From: Pseudomonas crudilactis
GTDB lineage: Bacteria; Pseudomonadota; Gammaproteobacteria; Pseudomonadales; Pseudomonadaceae
Assembly: GCF_013433315.1 (NCBI RefSeq)
Contig: NZ_WXVV01000016.1
Span: 102,170-166,169, forward strand
DNA: 64,000 bases
Direction of reading: 5' to 3'
A model generated the notes under the pieces. The model saw nothing but the letters and a program-made list of their open reading frames with translations, was not told the origin of the DNA and made no database searches. Positions 44,616 to 53,482 of this stretch are shown here, in pieces (positions within the stretch are counted from its first letter, which is position 1; each line of letters starts with the position of its first letter). The translations under genes were made by a program, and so were the position numbers.

Positions 44616-45893
44616 GTGGACGATTACCAGCAGACGATACGCATGTTGTCCGACCGCATTGTGCTGGCGCAGACGCCGATCCGTGTGCTCGACGCGGTCA
44701 AGTGGGACGAGAATATCCGCAAGGGTTTCCTCAAGGCCAAGGGCAAGGAAATGCCCGCCATTGATCGCGACTACTACCTCAATCGGCCGCTGAGCTTTGA
44801 TTCGAGCAAGGTCAAACTGGAGTTCCAGAACATCGAGCGCGACATCACCCGCCAGCTCGGCCAGTTCAACCCGGTCGGGCAGATCATGCGGCGCATGTGC
44901 AAGGAATACCGCATGGTGGTGCGCATGCTCGAAGCGCGCGGCACCGAGGATTTCGGTCTGATCTCGCAAGAGCTGTACGGCGCCGCGTCCGATGCTTTCC
45001 ACGCTGGTGACCCGACGCTGGCCGATCTCGGCCTGATGATGTCCGACTATCTGAACAACATTGATGGCCGTGGCGATCTGAAGGACGAGCCGAAAATCCT
45101 CACCGCCAAGGACGCCGTTCACCTGCTGCAGACTCGTCTGAACAAGGTTTTTGGCGAGGCTGAGGAAACCATCCGCGTGTTTGAGTCCGACGGCATCGTT
45201 GCCGACGCGGCGGCGGGCGCGGATTACATCAAGATCCGCACCGACGCGATGTTCAACGACCGCGACGTGCGCGCGCTGGAAGTCCACGAGGGCCTGGTGC
45301 ACGTTGGCACCACGCTCAACGGTTTGAACCAGCCGATTTGCACCTTCCTGTCCAAAGGCCCGCCGTCGTCGACAGTGACGCAGGAAGGCCTGGCGATCCT
45401 CATGGAAATCATCACCTTCGCCTCTTACCCGAGCCGCCTGCGCAAACTGACCAACCGCACCCGCGCCATTCACATGGTCGAGGAGGGCGCGGACTTCTTG
45501 CAGATCTTCGAGTTCTTCCGCGAGCAGGGTTTTGAAATGGCAGAAAGTTATGGCAACGCCAGTCGGGTTTTCCGTGGATCGACGCCGACCGGTCTGCCAT
45601 TCACCAAAGACTTGTCCTACCTCAAGGGCTTTATCATGGTTTACAACTACATTCAGTTGGCCGTGCGTAAAGGCAAGCTTGAGCAGATTCCGTTGTTGTT
45701 CTGCGGCAAGACCACGCTGGAAGACATGCGTACCTTGCGTCAGTTGGTGGATGAGGGACTGGTGGTGCCGCCGAAATATCTGCCGGACCAGTTCCGCGAT
45801 TTGAATGCATTGTCGGCATGGATGTGCTTCTCCAACTTCCTCAATCATTTGAGCCTGGACCGGATCGAAGCGGATTACTCCAACATTCTCTAG
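44616..45893 (+). CDS. DUF1704 / QEGLA-motif protein, putative metallopeptidase
   Basis: The 425-residue protein belongs to the family labelled 'flavohemoglobin expression-modulating QEGLA motif protein'. The motifs H224-E225-G-L-V-H229 (an HExxxH) and T-Q256-E257-G-L-A are spaced as in the DUF1704 family, whose animal members (MATCAP/KIAA0895) are zinc tyrosine carboxypeptidases; E257 would be the third metal ligand. The bacterial substrate is unknown. The start is GTG, with AGGAG about 7 bases upstream. There is no signal peptide, so it is probably cytosolic. Confidence 0.85.
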   Translation: MDDYQQTIRMLSDRIVLAQTPIRVLDAVKWDENIRKGFLKAKGKEMPAIDRDYYLNRPLSFDSSKVKLEFQNIERDITRQLGQFNPVGQIMRRMCKEYRMVVRMLEARGTEDFGLISQELYGAASDAFHAGDPTLADLGLMMSDYLNNIDGRGDLKDEPKILTAKDAVHLLQTRLNKVFGEAEETIRVFESDGIVADAAAGADYIKIRTDAMFNDRDVRALEVHEGLVHVGTTLNGLNQPICTFLSKGPPSSTVTQEGLAILMEIITFASYPSRLRKLTNRTRAIHMVEEGADFLQIFEFFREQGFEMAESYGNASRVFRGSTPTGLPFTKDLSYLKGFIMVYNYIQLAVRKGKLEQIPLLFCGKTTLEDMRTLRQLVDEGLVVPPKYLPDQFRDLNALSAWMCFSNFLNHLSLDRIEADYSNIL

Positions 45894-45909
45894 CCCACAC
45901 ACTAACCCC

Positions 45910-46001
45910 CTGTAGGAGTGAGCCTGCTCGCGATAGCGGTGTGTCAATCAACACAAATAGCGACTGAAACACCGCTATCGCGAGCAGGCTCACTCCTACA
46001 G
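45910..46001. repeat. REP doublet, GTAGGAGTGAGCCTGCTCGCGATAGCGG subtype
   Basis: Two inverted copies of the GATAGCGG-flanked subtype are present, the same kind as at 3424-3512. Confidence 0.85.
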
Positions 46002-46046
46002 TTTTTAATGGTGTTCCAATCCGAATCTTTTGCGAGGTTTCACCGG

Positions 46047-46952
46047 ATGAGAATCCTCGGCATCTTCTGCCTGCTCTTGACCCTCGGCGGTTGCAGCTCT
46101 TTGTTGTTCTATCCCGAGCCGGGCCAGATTTTTACCCCGGAAAAAGCCAAACTCGAATACCGCACCGTCACGCTGGTCACGGCGGATGGCCTCAAGCTCA
46201 ATGCCTGGTGGCTGCCGGCCAAACCCGGCGTAGAGGTCAAGGGCACCGTCCTGCACCTGCACGGCAACGGCGGCAATCTGCCGATGCACTTGGGCGGCAG
46301 TTGGTGGCTGCCGAAAAATGGCTATCAAGTGCTGCTGGTGGACTATCGCGGGTATGGCTTGTCCGAGGGCGAGCCGAGTTTGCCGGCGATCTATCAGGAC
46401 ATCGACGCGGCGTTTGCGTGGCTGGACAAGGCGTCGGAAGTCAAAGGTAAACCGCTGGTGCTGCTCGGCCAGAGCCTCGGCGGTTCAATGGCCGTGCATT
46501 GGCTGGTGCAGCATCCCGAGCGGCAAAAACAGCTGAAAGCGCTGGTGCTAGACGGTGTGCCCGCCAGCTATCGCAGCGTTGGCCAATATGCTCTCAGCAC
46601 CTCGTGGCTAACCTGGCCATTTCAGGTGCCGCTGTCGTGGCTGGTGCCGGACAGTGACAGCGCAATCAACTCGATGCCGCAGCTCAACGGCGTGCCGAAA
46701 CTGATCTACCACAGTATCGACGATCCGCTGGTGCCGCTTTCCAACGGTATCCGTCTGTATCAAGCTGCGCCGCCCCCGCGCGTGCTGCAACTGACCCGTG
46801 GCGGGCATGTGCAGACGTTTGGCGATCCGGTGTGGCGCCAAGTGATGCTGCGCTATCTGGAGGATCCAGAGCATTTCAACGGCCTGCGTCGCCTCGGCGA
46901 AATCCCCAATTACCCGCAACCCCCGAATTCTGAAGATGAGAGTCCGCAATGA
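46047..46952 (+). CDS. Alpha/beta hydrolase lipoprotein
   Basis: The start at 46047 gives a lipoprotein signal (MRILGIFCLLLTLGGCSS, lipobox LGGC) and a 301-residue protein. The alpha/beta hydrolase fold shows the oxyanion region LHLHGNGGN, the nucleophile elbow GQSLGG (about residue 150), an acid in SIDDPLVPL, and the catalytic His in RGGHVQTF. It resembles the BEM46/YfhR-type hydrolases. An upstream ATG at 45918 lies in a REP and is rejected. Substrate unknown. Confidence 0.87.
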   Translation: MRILGIFCLLLTLGGCSSLLFYPEPGQIFTPEKAKLEYRTVTLVTADGLKLNAWWLPAKPGVEVKGTVLHLHGNGGNLPMHLGGSWWLPKNGYQVLLVDYRGYGLSEGEPSLPAIYQDIDAAFAWLDKASEVKGKPLVLLGQSLGGSMAVHWLVQHPERQKQLKALVLDGVPASYRSVGQYALSTSWLTWPFQVPLSWLVPDSDSAINSMPQLNGVPKLIYHSIDDPLVPLSNGIRLYQAAPPPRVLQLTRGGHVQTFGDPVWRQVMLRYLEDPEHFNGLRRLGEIPNYPQPPNSEDESPQ

Positions 46953-47278
46953 GTGAAGAACGTAACGCCATCCCGCTGATCATCACCGGTATCTGCAGCA
47001 TCCTCGGCACCGTCGGGGCGCTGTGGTACTACGGTTACCTGCATTTCGCCAAACCCGAGGATGCGTTGCTGCTCAATGAATTCACCATGCTCAAGACTGT
47101 GCCGGGTGAGGATTACAAAGTCTCTCTGGATCCGGCACCGCAAGTGGCGCAGTGCATTGATGGCGTGCTGGTGTTGTTTGATACCGAGCAGAAAGGCCTG
47201 ACCGGCGTGTTGATCAATGCACAGAAAAAAGCGGTGCGTTGCATGGGCGAAGAGACCCCGCAGAAGCTGCAAGAGTGA
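46949..47278 (+). CDS. Small membrane protein, 109 aa, unknown function
   Basis: One N-terminal membrane helix (IPLIITGICSILGTVGALWYY, about residues 8-28) is followed by a soluble domain of about 80 residues with two Cys (QCIDG and VRCMG). It overlaps the hydrolase stop by ATGA and is thus translationally coupled to it. I do not recognise a family. Confidence 0.75.
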   Translation: MSEERNAIPLIITGICSILGTVGALWYYGYLHFAKPEDALLLNEFTMLKTVPGEDYKVSLDPAPQVAQCIDGVLVLFDTEQKGLTGVLINAQKKAVRCMGEETPQKLQE

Positions 47279-47289
47279 TTCTGCAGGTT

Positions 47290-47556
47290 CAGCCCTCACC
47301 CTAACCCTCTCCCAGAGGGAGAGGGGACTGACCGAGGTGTTCTTTCGCTATGCGCCGACCTGATCCATCGTTTCGAACACAAATTCTGAAAGCCCCTCAC
47401 CCCAGCCCTCTCCCTCGGGAGAGGGCTTTTTTGTGGGGGCCGCGATTTCAGCCCGCACAAAAAAACCAGCCTGATCCCTTGTGTCGAACACAAATTCTGA
47501 AAGCACCACAAATCAGCTCCCTCTCCCTCGGGAGAGGGCTGGGGTGAGGGGCCGCG
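47290..47556. repeat. Triple CCCTCACCC/CTCTCCC repeat with a tandem ~110-bp duplication
   Basis: Three copies of the CCCTCACC..CCCTCTCCC..GGGAGAGGG element are present. Two near-identical units, CTGATCC..TCGAACACAAATTCTGAAAGC, start at about 47362 and 47470, showing local tandem duplication. No gene lies between 47279 and 47623. Confidence 0.75.
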
Positions 47557-47570
47557 ATATCAGCCCCCAC

Positions 47571-47607
47571 AAAAAAGCCCCACCTGATCACTCAGGCGGG
47601 GCTTTTG
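47571..47607. terminator. Bidirectional terminator
   Basis: GCCCCACCTGA-TCAC-TCAGGCGGGGC has T residues on the right for the plus strand and AAAAAA on the left, giving a T tract for the minus-strand OmpA-family gene. Confidence 0.85.
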
Positions 47608-47623
47608 CGTTACAGCAGGGCGC

Positions 47624-48412
47624 TTAGTTCGAGCTGACCGCCGAACGCGGCATCACTGGCTGGTTGTCGTTGGAAATGGTCACTTCCACCCGACGGTTCA
47701 TCGCACGGCCGGAGGCGCTGCCGTTCTCGGCAACCGGGTATTCCTTGCCGTAGCCTTGAGTGACGATGCGCGCTGGATCAACGCCCATTTTCACCAGCGC
47801 GGTGCGCACGGAGTTGGCGCGACGCTCGGACAGCGACTGGTTGTGGCTGGCGGTCCCGGTGCTGTCGGTGTAACCCTCGACGATCACTTTGCGATCAGGG
47901 TTTTCCTGGAGGAATTGCGCCAGTTTGTTGATGTTCACCAAACCGCTGGATTTCAGGTCAGCACGATCGGTGGCGAACAGCACGTCACCGAAAGTCACCA
48001 GCGTACCGCGATCGGTCTGCTTGGCGTTCAGGCTGTCCTGCAGCTGCTTGATCTGCTGATCGCGAGCATCCAGGCGCGCCTGGGCACGTTGCGCGGCGGC
48101 GTTCTTCAGATTGTTTTCAGCGGTGCGCAGGGCGATGGTCTGCTTGGCCACTTCCACGCGCTGGTTGGTCAGGTAGGCCAGTTGGTCGACTTTGGCCGTG
48201 TCTTGCTTGTCCAGATAAGCCTTGTCGGCCTTGTCCAGGTAGTCGCTGGCGTCTTTGGTTTCCAGTGCTGCGACTTTGCTCGCCTGTGGGTTGGCTTGCA
48301 GGCCGGCGTAGTTGGTACGCGCCTGTTCCAGGTTCGGGTTAGGCGGAGTCGAGCACGCAGCCAGAGCAACACTTGCAGCCAGAAGAGCGGGGATCATCAG
48401 TTGCTTACGCAT
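47624..48412 (-). CDS. lptF: OmpA-family lipoprotein with DUF4398 domain (LptF-like)
   Basis: The 262-residue protein starts with a lipoprotein signal (lipobox LAAC, Cys about 20), carries a DUF4398-type helical region (about 25-105), and ends with an OmpA C-terminal peptidoglycan-binding domain (about 140-250: FGDVLFATDRADLKSSG, VEGYTDSTGT, NRRVEVTI). P. aeruginosa LptF (PA3692, from memory) has this architecture and supports survival under envelope stress. It lies 54 bases after the DUF4398 lipoprotein gene. Confidence 0.85.
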   Translation of the reverse strand: MRKQLMIPALLAASVALAACSTPPNPNLEQARTNYAGLQANPQASKVAALETKDASDYLDKADKAYLDKQDTAKVDQLAYLTNQRVEVAKQTIALRTAENNLKNAAAQRAQARLDARDQQIKQLQDSLNAKQTDRGTLVTFGDVLFATDRADLKSSGLVNINKLAQFLQENPDRKVIVEGYTDSTGTASHNQSLSERRANSVRTALVKMGVDPARIVTQGYGKEYPVAENGSASGRAMNRRVEVTISNDNQPVMPRSAVSSN

Positions 48413-48466
48413 AATTTTCGTCCTTTCTATCGATAAAAGTTTCAGCTTTGCGATCGGGATGCGCGC

Positions 48467-48871
48467 TTACTGCACGGTGCGCTGACTTTCCTGACGCAGT
48501 TCCTGAACACCTTTCTGGGAATCCTTCACAGCCTGTTCGGCTTTTGCGGCCTGAGCCTTGCGTTCTGCGACGCGAGCGTCCCACTCGGCTTGCTCGGACA
48601 GGGTGCGCGCTTCGTCATACTTCTTGTCGTGCATGGCGATTTCGGCTTGTTTCAGTTTGTCCTGCGCTTGCTTCATCTCAACGGCAGCAAACTCGGTACC
48701 GCCGGCGCTGACCGCGCTGTTCACGGCCGACTGGGTCACGGCGTACTGCTCGGTCGGCGGGTTACCGGCGCAACCAGCCAGCACGAAGCTGGTGCCGATG
48801 GCCAGAGCGGCCAGTTTCAGACCGCGCAAGTGTGCAAATGTGGTTTGGTTTTTCATGGTCTTCAACTCCAT
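48467..48871 (-). CDS. DUF4398 lipoprotein (PA3691-like)
   Basis: The 134-residue protein has a lipoprotein signal (LKLAALAIGTSFVLAGC) and a charged helical mature region rich in A, E, K and Q (AAVEMKQAQDKLKQAEIAMH), typical of DUF4398. ATG at 48871 has AGGAG 7 bases upstream; ATG at 48856 with GGAG is a close alternative. It is the first gene of the pair with the OmpA-family lipoprotein, behind a probable AlgU promoter. Confidence 0.85.
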   Translation of the reverse strand: MELKTMKNQTTFAHLRGLKLAALAIGTSFVLAGCAGNPPTEQYAVTQSAVNSAVSAGGTEFAAVEMKQAQDKLKQAEIAMHDKKYDEARTLSEQAEWDARVAERKAQAAKAEQAVKDSQKGVQELRQESQRTVQ

Positions 48872-48973
48872 TAGGCATCTCCTGAATACATCTGAATCCA
48901 TCCTGGTCGAGGAGCCGCAAGCGACGTGTGAAAGCGCGTTTTTGAAACGCTCGTTCCAGGCGTGGTTACAGGT

Positions 48974-49001
48974 TCCGACCGGCGGGATTTTTCAAAAGTT
49001 C
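48974..49001 (-). promoter_or_regulatory. AlgU (sigma-E-type) promoter of the DUF4398-lptF operon
   Basis: On the minus strand GAACTT (49001-48996), exactly 17 bases, then TCGGA (48978-48974) fit the AlgU consensus GAACTT-N16/17-TCtgA with one mismatch. The predicted transcript would have a leader of about 95 bases. P. aeruginosa lptF is reported as AlgU-dependent. Confidence 0.75.
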
Positions 49002-49141
49002 AGAAAAGATGGCCTATCGCCAAAATATTTTTTGACCGAATGGACAAGGCTCTAGGGCGGGAACTTTGGCGGCAGAGAGTGGTACGCGCTGGAGTTTCCA
49101 ATACTGAAAACAAGTCGATCTGGAGGCAAAAATGCAGTCAA

Positions 49142-49232
49142 TGTGGGAGCGAGCCTGCTCGCGAAAGCGGTGTGCCAGTCGCCATCAATGTCGACTGATA
49201 TACCGCATTCGCGAGCAGGCTCGCTCCCACAG
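49142..49232. repeat. REP doublet (REPIN)
   Basis: GTGGGAGCGAGCCTGCTCGCGAAAGCGG and its inverted partner lie between the lptF promoter and the 3' end of the next minus-strand gene. Confidence 0.85.
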
Positions 49233-49249
49233 TTTTGGACTAGGTTGTG

Positions 49250-49594
49250 TCAGTGTTTTTGCTTGCCTTCAACAGCCGACAGGTCATGCAGATGCCGGCG
49301 CGACAACGCCAGAAACCGCGGCGTAGGCCCGACATCCTCATACAACGGATCACCTTCCTCATCCGTCGCCACCACCGTCGAACCTTTCACATACGGCAGG
49401 CTCGCTTCAAACTCTTCGAGCGCTGCGCCAATCAGTTCACCGAGCAGTTCTTCGGCATGCCGTTTCGGGTACATCTCGGCAATCGCCGCCAGCCGTGCGG
49501 CGGCTTCAACGTCCAGATGAATCGTGTAGCCAGTGTCGGTCAGGCGACCCTTGGCGTTTTCTTCCCAATGCTGGGCGAGTTCACGAATTTTCAT
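49250..49594 (-). CDS. Conserved hypothetical protein, 114 aa
   Basis: The product is a soluble, acidic protein starting MKIRELAQHWEENAKGRLTD with a helical middle (EMYPKRHAEELLGELIGAALEEFEASLPYV). Pseudomonas homologs are sometimes labelled 'pilin assembly' or 'pili tip' proteins (from memory), which I see nothing in the sequence to support. It is divergent from ppc. Confidence 0.7.
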   Translation of the reverse strand: MKIRELAQHWEENAKGRLTDTGYTIHLDVEAAARLAAIAEMYPKRHAEELLGELIGAALEEFEASLPYVKGSTVVATDEEGDPLYEDVGPTPRFLALSRRHLHDLSAVEGKQKH

Positions 49595-49807
49595 GATGAC
49601 CTCATTTCGCGCCTGCTCATGGCAGGCCTGGGTGAGTGTCCGGCAGCGCCGGCGGCAAGCCGTTGTACGGCTTACTGTTGAGACTAGCTTTTGTCCGCAA
49701 GGTTTAAAGTCCCTTGGTCGGCTGCTTGTAAGAAGCGTCGTAGAGCGGCACTCTCTAGGTCATGCACTCGTTTCTAAGCCGTCCGGATTACTGCTGGGGA
49801 ATTGCTG

Positions 49808-52438
49808 ATGACCGATATTGATGCACGCTTGCGCGAAGACGTTCACCTGCTCGGAGAGCTGTTGGGCAACACCATTCGAGACCAGTACGGCGAGGCTTTC
49901 CTCGACAAGATCGAGCAGATTCGCAAGGGCGCCAAGGCCGATCGCCGTGGCTCGATGGACGCTGAACTGAGCGCCAGCCTCAATCAATTGAGCGAAGACG
50001 AATTGCTCCCGGTGGCGCGGGCGTTCAACCAGTTTCTCAATCTGGCGAACATCGCCGAGCAGTATCAGTTGATTCATCGGCGCGAAGAGTCGCAGCCGGC
50101 GCCGTTCGAATCTCGAGTATTGCCGGAATTGCTCGCGCGTTTGCGTAACGAAGGCCACAGCGCTGAATCGCTGGCCCGGCAATTGGCGCGGCTGGAAATC
50201 GAACTGGTACTGACCGCGCACCCGACCGAAGTCGCGCGACGCACGCTGATCCAGAAATACGATGCGATCGCCGGGCAACTCGCGGCGCAAGATCATCGCG
50301 ACCTGACCAGCGCCGAACGCGAACAGATTCAGAACACCCTGCAACGCCTGATCGCCGAAGCCTGGCACACCGAAGAGATCCGCCGCACGCGCCCGACGCC
50401 GGTCGATGAAGCCAAGTGGGGTTTCGCGGTGATCGAACATTCGCTGTGGCAGGCGATTCCCAACCATATGCGCAAGGCCGACAAGGCGTTGCATGAAGCA
50501 ACCGGCCTGCGTCTGCCACTGGAAGCGGCGCCGATTCGCTTCGCGTCGTGGATGGGCGGCGACCGTGACGGCAACCCCAACGTCACCGCTGCGGTGACCC
50601 GCGAAGTGCTGCTGCTGGCGCGCTGGATGGCCGCGGATTTGTACCTGCGCGATGTCGATCATCTCGCGGCTGAACTGTCGATGCAGCAGGCCAGCGAAGC
50701 CCTCAAAGCCAAGGCTGGCGACAGTGCCGAACCGTATCGTGCGGTGCTCAAACAACTGCGCGAACGTCTGCGCGCCACGCGCAACTGGGCACACGCCGCG
50801 CTGACCGCACCGACACCAGCGCCGGCCGATGTGTTGCACAACAACCGCGATCTGCTCGATCCGCTGGAACTGTGCTTTAACTCGCTGCACGAATGCGGCA
50901 TGGGCGTGATTGCGGATGGCCCGCTGCTTGATTGCTTGCGTCGGGCGGTGACTTTTGGCCTGTTCCTCGTGCGTCTGGATGTGCGTCAGGACTCGTCGCG
51001 GCACAGTTCGGCGATGACCGAAATCACCGATTACCTCGGTCTCGGTCGTTATGAAGACTGGGACGAAGAGCAACGCATCACCTTTCTGACCCGCGAACTG
51101 AGCAATCGCCGGCCACTGCTGCCAGCACATTTCAAACCCTCGGCCGACACCGCTGAAGTGCTCAACACCTGCAAGGAAATCGCCGCCGCACCGGGCGCTT
51201 CGCTCGGTTCCTACGTGATCTCCATGGCTGGCGCCGCTTCCGATGTGCTCGCCGTGCAACTGCTGCTCAAAGAGTCCGGCGTGTTGCGGCCGATGCGCGT
51301 GGTGCCGCTGTTCGAAACCCTCGCCGACCTCGACAACGCCGGGCCGGTGATGGAGCGTTTGTTGCTGCTGCCGGGTTATCGCGCGCGGCTGCAAGGTCCG
51401 CAGGAAGTGATGATCGGTTATTCCGATTCGGCCAAGGACGCCGGCACTACGGCGGCGGCCTGGGCGCAATATCGCGCGCAGGAACGCCTGGTGGAAATCT
51501 GCCGCGAGCAACAAGTCGAACTGCTGCTGTTCCACGGTCGCGGCGGCACTGTGGGCCGTGGCGGTGGCCCGGCCCACGCGGCGATTCTGTCGCAGCCACC
51601 CGGGTCGGTGGCCGGGCGTTTCCGCACCACCGAGCAGGGGGAAATGATTCGCTTCAAATTCGGCCTGCCGGACATCGCCGAGCAAAACCTCAATCTGTAT
51701 CTGGCGGCGGTGCTTGAAGCGACATTGCTGCCACCACCGCCACCGACACCGGAATGGCGTCATCTGATGGACGAATTGGCGGCTGACGGAGTCAGTGCTT
51801 ATCGCCAGGTGGTGCGGGAAAACCCGCAGTTCGTCGAGTACTTCCGCCAGTCCACCCCGGAGCAGGAACTGGGCCGTTTGCCGCTCGGCAGTCGGCCGGC
51901 CAAACGTCGTGCGGGCGGTATCGAGAGTCTGCGAGCAATTCCGTGGATCTTCGGCTGGACGCAAACGCGGCTGATGCTGCCGGCGTGGCTCGGTTGGGAA
52001 TCGGCGCTGAGCAAAGCGCTGGAGCGCGGTGAAGGCGAGTTGCTCGGGCAGATGCGCGAGCAGTGGCCGTTCTTCCGCACCCGTATCGACATGCTGGAAA
52101 TGGTCCTGGCCAAGGCAGATGCGGACATCGCACTGTCCTACGATCAGCGTCTGGTCGAGCCGGACTTGCTGCCGTTGGGCGCGCAGTTACGCGACCTATT
52201 GTCGCAGGCGTGCACGGTGGTGCTCGGCCTGACTGGCCAGTCGCAGCTGCTGGCACATAGCCCGGACACCCTTGAATTCATCCGGTTGCGCAACACCTAC
52301 CTCGACCCGCTGCATCTATTGCAGGCCGAATTGCTGGCCCGCTCGCGGCAGCAGGATGTCGAGCAGGGCAGCCCGGTGGAACAGGCGTTGCTGGTGTCTG
52401 TGGCGGGGATTGCCGCCGGTTTGCGAAATACCGGCTAA
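49808..52438 (+). CDS. ppc: Phosphoenolpyruvate carboxylase
   Basis: Ppc carboxylates PEP to oxaloacetate, feeding the TCA cycle. The 876-residue length matches the family. Visible catalytic signatures are VLTAHPTEVARRT (His, about 137-149), RASWMGGDRDGNPNVT and FHGRGGTVGRGGGPAHAAI (bicarbonate/PEP loop); the C-terminal region ends LRNTG near the effector site. ATG at 49808 with GGGGA upstream is chosen over an in-frame TTG two codons earlier. Confidence 0.96.
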   Translation: MTDIDARLREDVHLLGELLGNTIRDQYGEAFLDKIEQIRKGAKADRRGSMDAELSASLNQLSEDELLPVARAFNQFLNLANIAEQYQLIHRREESQPAPFESRVLPELLARLRNEGHSAESLARQLARLEIELVLTAHPTEVARRTLIQKYDAIAGQLAAQDHRDLTSAEREQIQNTLQRLIAEAWHTEEIRRTRPTPVDEAKWGFAVIEHSLWQAIPNHMRKADKALHEATGLRLPLEAAPIRFASWMGGDRDGNPNVTAAVTREVLLLARWMAADLYLRDVDHLAAELSMQQASEALKAKAGDSAEPYRAVLKQLRERLRATRNWAHAALTAPTPAPADVLHNNRDLLDPLELCFNSLHECGMGVIADGPLLDCLRRAVTFGLFLVRLDVRQDSSRHSSAMTEITDYLGLGRYEDWDEEQRITFLTRELSNRRPLLPAHFKPSADTAEVLNTCKEIAAAPGASLGSYVISMAGAASDVLAVQLLLKESGVLRPMRVVPLFETLADLDNAGPVMERLLLLPGYRARLQGPQEVMIGYSDSAKDAGTTAAAWAQYRAQERLVEICREQQVELLLFHGRGGTVGRGGGPAHAAILSQPPGSVAGRFRTTEQGEMIRFKFGLPDIAEQNLNLYLAAVLEATLLPPPPPTPEWRHLMDELAADGVSAYRQVVRENPQFVEYFRQSTPEQELGRLPLGSRPAKRRAGGIESLRAIPWIFGWTQTRLMLPAWLGWESALSKALERGEGELLGQMREQWPFFRTRIDMLEMVLAKADADIALSYDQRLVEPDLLPLGAQLRDLLSQACTVVLGLTGQSQLLAHSPDTLEFIRLRNTYLDPLHLLQAELLARSRQQDVEQGSPVEQALLVSVAGIAAGLRNTG

Positions 52439-52738
52439 CGTTTTTGTCGTGGGGCGCGGTAGCCGGACGAAGACCTGGCTGTCACGTTGCCTGACCGGCG
52501 AAAGTGCCGCCAGGCGACAGTTAAGGATGGGGTTGCGACTTGGGTTACCGCGTCGCGAGGTCGCGGGGGGCGTCGGTTTCTCCGACTTTTGGCGTCTTGT
52601 GTGGGCGCAGCCTGCTGTGTATCTTGATCAGCCTTTGGCCGTTTGTGCGGCCACGACCCGTATTTTCAGGATTCGTCCCAAGCGGCGAATCCTTTGTTTT
52701 GTAAAAGCTTTTTATAAAAAAATTGAGGAGCACATCTA
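52439..52738. other. ppc-adk spacer with a terminator-like hairpin
   Basis: No credible gene is seen in these 300 bases. AGGATTCG (52668-52675) and CGAATCCT (52685-52692) form a perfect 8-bp stem followed by TTGTTTTG, a likely terminator for ppc. The AT-rich stretch after it, up to GAGGAG, should contain the adk promoter and ribosome site. Confidence 0.6.
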
Positions 52739-53389
52739 ATGCGCGTCATTCTGCTGGGAGCTCCCGGGGCCGGTAAAGGTACTCAGGCTAAGTTCATCAC
52801 CGAAAAATTCGGCATTCCACAAATTTCCACTGGCGACATGCTGCGTGCAGCGGTCAAGGCCGGTACTCCACTGGGCGTGCAAGCCAAGAGCATCATGGAT
52901 GCCGGCGGCCTGGTGTCGGATGACCTGATCATCGCACTGGTTCAGGATCGCATCGCTCAGCCAGACTGCGCCAACGGTTTCCTGTTCGACGGCTTCCCGC
53001 GCACCATTCCGCAGGCTGAAGCGTTGGTAACTGCCGGTGTTGAGCTGGACGCGGTAGTTGAAATCGCTGTTGAAGACGAAGAAATCGTGCAACGCATCGC
53101 CGGTCGTCGTGTTCACGAAGCCAGCGGCCGCGTTTACCACATCGTCTACAACCCGCCGAAAATCGCGGGTAAAGACGACATCACCGGCGAAGAGCTGGTA
53201 CAGCGCAAGGACGACACCGAAGAAACCGTGCGTCATCGCCTGTCGGTCTACCACTCGCAGACCAAGCCGCTGGTGGAGTTCTATCAGAGCCTGTCCGCCA
53301 AAAACGCTGGCAAGCCGAAGTACAGCCACATCCCGGGCGTTGGTTCGGTCGATGCGATCACCGCCAAGGTGCTGGCCGCGCTGAGCTGA
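52739..53389 (+). CDS. adk: Adenylate kinase
   Basis: Adk interconverts ATP + AMP with 2 ADP. The 216-residue protein is the long type with a LID domain. It has the P-loop GAPGAGKGTQ (residues 7-16), the AMP-binding ISTGDMLRAAV, FDGFPRTIPQAEAL, and the LID from about 122 to 160. The GAGGAG ribosome site lies 8 bases upstream. Confidence 0.96.
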   Translation: MRVILLGAPGAGKGTQAKFITEKFGIPQISTGDMLRAAVKAGTPLGVQAKSIMDAGGLVSDDLIIALVQDRIAQPDCANGFLFDGFPRTIPQAEALVTAGVELDAVVEIAVEDEEIVQRIAGRRVHEASGRVYHIVYNPPKIAGKDDITGEELVQRKDDTEETVRHRLSVYHSQTKPLVEFYQSLSAKNAGKPKYSHIPGVGSVDAITAKVLAALS

Positions 53390-53411
53390 AAAGTCTGATC
53401 GGCTGCATCAT

Positions 53412-53441
53412 CCACGGCCCGCTTGCGGGCCGTAGTTGTTT
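53412..53441 (+). terminator. Hairpin after adk
   Basis: ACGGCCCGC-TTGC-GGGCCGT is a 7-bp stem followed by AGTTGTTT, a modest terminator between adk and tsaB. Confidence 0.65.
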
Positions 53442-53482
53442 ATACTGACGCACTTTTTCCCTCCCCTGTTTTGGAAACATCG

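Noticed and set aside
47290..47556. CRISPR array
   Set aside because: Repeat units are inverted, G/C-rich and unevenly spaced, with no regular spacers and no cas genes.
49760..51964. 734-codon minus-strand frame opposite ppc
   Set aside because: It is antisense to an unmistakable PEP carboxylase, with no ribosome site or domain.
52272..52739. Plus-strand 155-codon frame across the ppc end and spacer
   Set aside because: Most of it overlaps ppc in another frame; the rest lacks coding character and crosses a terminator hairpin.
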